NCBI GenBank assembly: GCA_002342805.1 | Contig: DDQW01000051.1 | Span: 1 to 42,851, forward strand | Direction of reading: 5' to 3' | DNA from: Clostridiales bacterium UBA2432 | GTDB taxonomy: Bacteria; Bacillota; Clostridia; Lachnospirales; Vallitaleaceae | Length of the DNA stretch: 42,851 nucleotides | The notes under the pieces: model-generated | The model's database searches: none | Seen by the model: the letters and a program-made list of their open reading frames with translations, nothing else | What the model was told of the DNA's origin: nothing | Shown: positions 39,959-42,851 of the stretch, piece by piece | How positions within the stretch are numbered: the stretch's first letter is position 1 | Layout: each line of letters begins with the position of its first letter | Program-made: the position numbers and the translations under genes

Positions 39959-41962
39959 ATGAAGAAAAAATTATCTTTGAAAATGGTTGTTTTTATTGGC
40001 GGGCTCGTTTTAGTCGTCGCATTTGGATTAGGTCTTACGGCTCTAATTTTTTCCACGGCTACTGTAGAAAATGAGGCTGAAAAGTCTTTGCTTCAAATAA
40101 CAGATTTAGGCGCTACGGAAGTTTACACACTTGTTGAAGGACGACTAGAGGTTTTATATGAAGTAGCAAATCAAGAGCAAATCCAAAGCATGGATTGGGA
40201 GGTTCAGAGAAAGTCTTTAATCGATGATGTGGATCGCTTAGGCTATTTGGACTTAGCCATCGTCACTCCAGATGGAACAGCCAGATATGTCAAAGAAGAT
40301 ACGACCTCCGAATTAGGGGACCGCGAGTATGTCAAACGCGCTCTTAATGGTGAGACCAACGTTTCTGATGTGATTATCAGTCGAGTAACCAATTCGGCAG
40401 TCCTCATGTTTGCTAGTCCTATCGAAAAAGACGGTCAAGTCCTTGGTGTCTTAATTGCACGAAGAGACGGAACCGCTCTAAATGATGTGACCGATGCTAT
40501 GGGATTTGGTCAAGAAGGTTATGCCTATGTGGTTAACAAAAAAGGGACCATTGTCGCTCATCCAAATCGCGAATATGTGATGTCACAAACAAATATTATC
40601 GAACAAGCAAAAGAAGACCCTACTTTTATTAATGTTGCCGCTTTGTTAGAAACGGTATTAGTCGAAGAACGCGGATTAGGTCAATATGAATTCAAAGGAC
40701 GAAATATACACAGTGCTTATGCACCTGTTCCGGGCACAGATTGGATTCTTATTAACGCCGCTGTAGAATCTGAATTTCTTGAAGGTCTCGTTACCATGCA
40801 ACGCGCCCTATTATTTGCCAGCATCTTGTTTATCCTTATTGGTATCCTTATTTCCGCTCTACTAGGACGCTCAATCGCCAAACCGATTACCTATTTATCC
40901 CAAGAACTCATAAAGATTTCAAAATATGATTTAAGGGAAGATGCAGATCAACAAGGCGCTAAAATAAGAAGAAAAGAAGATGAAATCGGCATCATTGCAA
41001 ATGCCATTCAAAAAATGCGCGAAAATCTAAAAAATCTTATTCACGAAATTTCTGAAGATGCAGTTAATGTAGCCGCTTCATCAGAAGAGTTAACGGCTAC
41101 AAGCGAACAAGTTTCCCTATCCTCTGAAGAAGTTGCCAAAACCATCGAAGAAATTGCCAGTGGTGCAACAGACCAAGCAAGAGAAACCACCGATGGGGCA
41201 ATGGAAATCAATGTCTTAGGTGAGATTATCGCTTCGGAGATTGAACTTGTCAAAATATTAAACACGTCAGCAATCGAAGTCAACCGATTAAAAGAAGAAG
41301 GCTTTGTTGTCTTAAAAGATCTGGAAGAAAAAACATCTGAAAATAATCATGCGGCTAAAGAAGTTCATGCAATCATCATAGATACCAATGAAAATGCAGA
41401 TAAAATCGAATCAGCTAGCGACATGATTAAAGGCATCGCCGCACAAACGAATTTATTAGCCTTAAATGCATCCATCGAAGCCGCACGCGCAGGCGAATCC
41501 GGCAAAGGATTTGCTGTCGTCGCTGAAGAAATCCGAAAGCTAGCCGAAGAAACCAATCAATTTGCCGGCGAAATATCAACCACCATAGCCAACTTAAGTA
41601 AAATGACAGAAAAAGGTGTAACTACAATGAATAAAGCCGGTAAAATAGTAGAAGCACAAATGCTCAGCTTAGATAATACCCACCAGAAATTCGAAGGAAT
41701 CTCCGAAGCCATAGAACAAGTCAAACATGTCGTTCAACAGCTCAACGAGTCCACCTCAACAATGATGAATAAGAAAAACGAGATCATTAATATCATTGAG
41801 AACCTCTCCGCAATCTCAGAAGAAAACGCAGCCGGTACCGAAGAAGCCTCTGCTTCTGTCGAAGAACAAACAGCATCCATGGCTCAAATATCAAAAGCAA
41901 GCGAAGAACTCTCAAAATTAGCAGAAGACATGCAAAAAAGCATTTCAAAATTCAACTTCTAA
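39959..41962 (+). CDS. Methyl-accepting chemotaxis protein, Cache-HAMP-MCP
   Basis: A 667-residue chemoreceptor from ATG 39959, with AAAGAGG 5 bases upstream; a longer in-frame reading from 39884 begins upstream of the -10 and is rejected. Membrane helix at about residues 10-30, periplasmic-type double Cache domain (about 35-280; DLAIVTPDGTARYVKEDTTS, AYVVNKKGTIVAHPNREYVM, YAPVPGTDWILINA), second helix about 283-305, HAMP (about 306-365), and a long cytoplasmic coiled coil with the signalling tip IKGIAAQTNLLALNASIEAA and RAGESGKGFAVVAEEIRKLA. No CheR/CheB pentapeptide at the C-terminus. It senses a small extracellular ligand and controls CheA. It is enclosed by two direct copies of the palindromic repeat, the second starting 8 bases after its stop. 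Confidence 0.95.
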   Translation: MKKKLSLKMVVFIGGLVLVVAFGLGLTALIFSTATVENEAEKSLLQITDLGATEVYTLVEGRLEVLYEVANQEQIQSMDWEVQRKSLIDDVDRLGYLDLAIVTPDGTARYVKEDTTSELGDREYVKRALNGETNVSDVIISRVTNSAVLMFASPIEKDGQVLGVLIARRDGTALNDVTDAMGFGQEGYAYVVNKKGTIVAHPNREYVMSQTNIIEQAKEDPTFINVAALLETVLVEERGLGQYEFKGRNIHSAYAPVPGTDWILINAAVESEFLEGLVTMQRALLFASILFILIGILISALLGRSIAKPITYLSQELIKISKYDLREDADQQGAKIRRKEDEIGIIANAIQKMRENLKNLIHEISEDAVNVAASSEELTATSEQVSLSSEEVAKTIEEIASGATDQARETTDGAMEINVLGEIIASEIELVKILNTSAIEVNRLKEEGFVVLKDLEEKTSENNHAAKEVHAIIIDTNENADKIESASDMIKGIAAQTNLLALNASIEAARAGESGKGFAVVAEEIRKLAEETNQFAGEISTTIANLSKMTEKGVTTMNKAGKIVEAQMLSLDNTHQKFEGISEAIEQVKHVVQQLNESTSTMMNKKNEIINIIENLSAISEENAAGTEEASASVEEQTASMAQISKASEELSKLAEDMQKSISKFNF

Positions 41963-41970
41963 TGTAGATG

Positions 41971-42342
41971 TCCAATAGTAAAATATGTGCAATCCATTTC
42001 GCCTAGAGTTTCATGAGCTTAAGAAAAGACCCTGCAACGGATTCTAAACTCGCTGTCGCTCAGACAGAAGAATCCTTGTCTTGCATGGTCTTTTCTTTTC
42101 GCTTTGAAACTCTACAGCTTATGGCTAAGCGTATATTTTATTATTGAACATTTTCCTATATCGCGAAACGGAAATATTTATAAACGTCACATTTTAGAGC
42201 ACACATTTAATGGAAGGGCGTCACTGTCTGTTCTTAGATTTAAGCCGGAGGTTTTATAACAGTCGTCGAAATCTTTGATTTCGATTTACCCTTGATGGCA
42301 TAGAAAATCAGTACTACCAAGGGCGACGTTCGTCACCAATGC
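41971..42342. repeat. Nested palindromic direct repeat, copy 2 (interrupted)
   Basis: Matches copy 1 over its whole length in the same orientation (TCCAATA at 41971, inner stem arms AAGAAAAGACC and GGTCTTTTCTT, loop ACTCGCTGTCGCTCAGACAG), with scattered substitutions. Homology runs to AAGGGCG at 42214-42220, is broken by 105 bp, and resumes at 42326 for the final 17 bases ACGTTCGTCACCAATGC. It also serves as a likely transcription stop for the chemoreceptor gene. Confidence 0.8.
42221..42325. repeat. 105-bp interruption of repeat copy 2, bounded by 7-bp direct repeats
   Basis: Compared with copy 1, 98 new bases plus a second AAGGGCG (42319-42325; first at 42214-42220) are present. A 7-bp flanking duplication is what a small transposed element would leave. 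The insert holds a perfect small hairpin TCGAAATC-TTT-GATTTCGA (42268-42286) but no clear terminal inverted repeats. The alternative is a deletion in copy 1 between the two AAGGGCG repeats. Confidence 0.5.
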
Positions 42343-42343
42343 G

Positions 42344-42456
42344 TAGATTTTCTTCGCGAAGAAAAAGAAATCATGCAAATTGGGATTCCTCTGTCTGAGT
42401 AACAGCGAGTTTGGAATCCCTTGCATGATTTCTTGATAAAGCGATTAGAAAATCTA
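42344..42456. repeat. Third palindrome of the same family, opposite orientation
   Basis: Outer arms TAGATTTTCT (42344-42353) and AGAAAATCTA (42447-42456); inner stem AAGAAATCATGCAA (42365-42378) with TTGCATGATTTCTT (42421-42434), then GGGATTCC/GGAATCCC; loop TCTGTCTGAGTAACAGCGAG. The loop and the GCATG and GGATTC/GAATCC stem cores equal the reverse complement of copies 1 and 2, so it is a divergent member in opposite orientation. It sits just past the Rpn-like gene's stop and could be its terminator. Confidence 0.75.
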
Positions 42457-42479
42457 AGTGAAGTGAATCGGCATGTTTT

Positions 42480-42851
42480 TTATGTGTGGGCATGACCTAT
42501 TTGCTTGATTTCTTCCACTGATAAACCGGTTAAATCAGCTATATCTTGAATACTCAATCCTTTTTCCAAAGCTTTTTGTGCCATTTCAATTTTTGTTTTA
42601 TTCACGCCTTCTTCGTGAGCTATTCGTTCTCGCGTACGCTGGTCCATCAAATATTTTTCATGGGCTTCGATGCGTTCTCGTACTAGATCATCTGCAGACA
42701 TTTTTGAATATTCCTCATATGCCATCTTAAACACATCCTCTCTTTCCACTAATTCATTAATCATTTCATCTTGCTCCTGATTACCCAAATTTTTTATAAA
42801 ATACATCCAGGATTTGTAACCTTCATCTGTCACTATTATATCATGGATTTT
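42480..42851 (-). CDS. Rpn-family (PD-(D/E)XK) recombination-promoting nuclease/transposase, C-terminal part
   Basis: The frame is open to the window edge (KIHDIIVTDEGYKSWMYFIK at its visible start), so only about 123 C-terminal residues are seen; the GTG at 42833 is internal. The C-terminus is typical of Rpn/PD-(D/E)XK family 'putative transposases': a charged helix (RERIEAHEKYLMDQRTRERI), then AQKALEKGLSIQDIADLTGL and SVEEIKQI, a short HTH-like tail. The catalytic domain lies outside the window. Rpn proteins are multicopy endonucleases linked to RecA-independent recombination. The neighbouring palindrome family may be its terminator or a substrate; this is only inference. Confidence 0.8.
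   Translation of the reverse strand, partial: KIHDIIVTDEGYKSWMYFIKNLGNQEQDEMINELVEREDVFKMAYEEYSKMSADDLVRERIEAHEKYLMDQRTRERIAHEEGVNKTKIEMAQKALEKGLSIQDIADLTGLSVEEIKQIGHAHT

Overview
This window looks like chromosomal DNA from a low-GC, Gram-positive-type anaerobe of the Clostridia (Lachnospirales/Vallitalea-like; the exact genus cannot be read from the sequence). The basis is AT-rich codon use, AAGGAGG ribosome-binding sites, sigma-A promoters often with an extended TGn -10, two S-layer-homology (SLH) surface proteins, an EPS-type MarR regulator, an EAL-domain c-di-GMP enzyme and a chemoreceptor. No rRNA, tRNA or CRISPR array was seen.

Layout. (1) 1-4560 is a mobile-DNA patch. It holds the 5' part of a comM/yifB gene (leftward, cut by the window edge), a start-less gene fragment, the C-terminal relic of an IS66 transposase, and an apparently intact RIT element (Recombinases In Trio). 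The RIT has three overlapping tyrosine recombinase genes bounded by 28-bp imperfect inverted repeats at 908-935 and 4192-4219. IS21-like end repeats follow it. (2) 4561-25840 is an 18-gene leftward polysaccharide cluster with short gaps or overlaps throughout. (3) 25841-27044 holds an untranslated leader, a type IV pseudopilin pseudogene with four in-frame stops, and a MarR-family EPS regulator with its own promoter. (4) 27167-31984 is a second leftward operon: O-antigen ligase/polymerase, PglF-type dehydratase and Wzz-like co-polymerase, with a promoter and a terminator-like hairpin. (5) 32031-37790 has two separately transcribed SLH proteins, each with a promoter and terminator; the second has tandem promoters. 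(6) 37826-42851 has a membrane GGDEF(degenerate)-EAL protein divergent from a Cache-HAMP chemoreceptor. The chemoreceptor lies between two ~268-bp direct copies of a nested palindromic repeat, with a related palindrome in opposite orientation next to a truncated Rpn-family nuclease gene.

How the genes work together. PglF (second operon), PglE and PglD make UDP-N,N'-diacetylbacillosamine, and PglC transfers the phosphosugar to undecaprenyl phosphate to start the glycan. WecB and WecC supply UDP-ManNAcA. A second WbpA-type dehydrogenase supplies another UDP-HexNAc uronate. A WbpG/PseA amidotransferase with dedicated HisH and HisF paralogues most likely turns an acetamido group into an acetamidino group. 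Two GT4 glycosyltransferases and two or three left-handed-beta-helix acyltransferases decorate and extend the repeat. Wzx, Wzy, Wzz and a ligase-like protein export, polymerise and attach it. A heparinase II/III-like protein and a DUF4838 lipoprotein may trim it. The neighbouring S-layer genes suggest, without proving, a secondary cell-wall polymer, S-layer glycan or capsule containing amidino and uronic acid sugars.

The least ordinary items are the RIT element, the palindromic repeat family around the chemoreceptor with a 105-bp interruption bounded by a 7-bp direct repeat, the amidino-sugar triad with an altered HisF, and the multi-stop pseudopilin.
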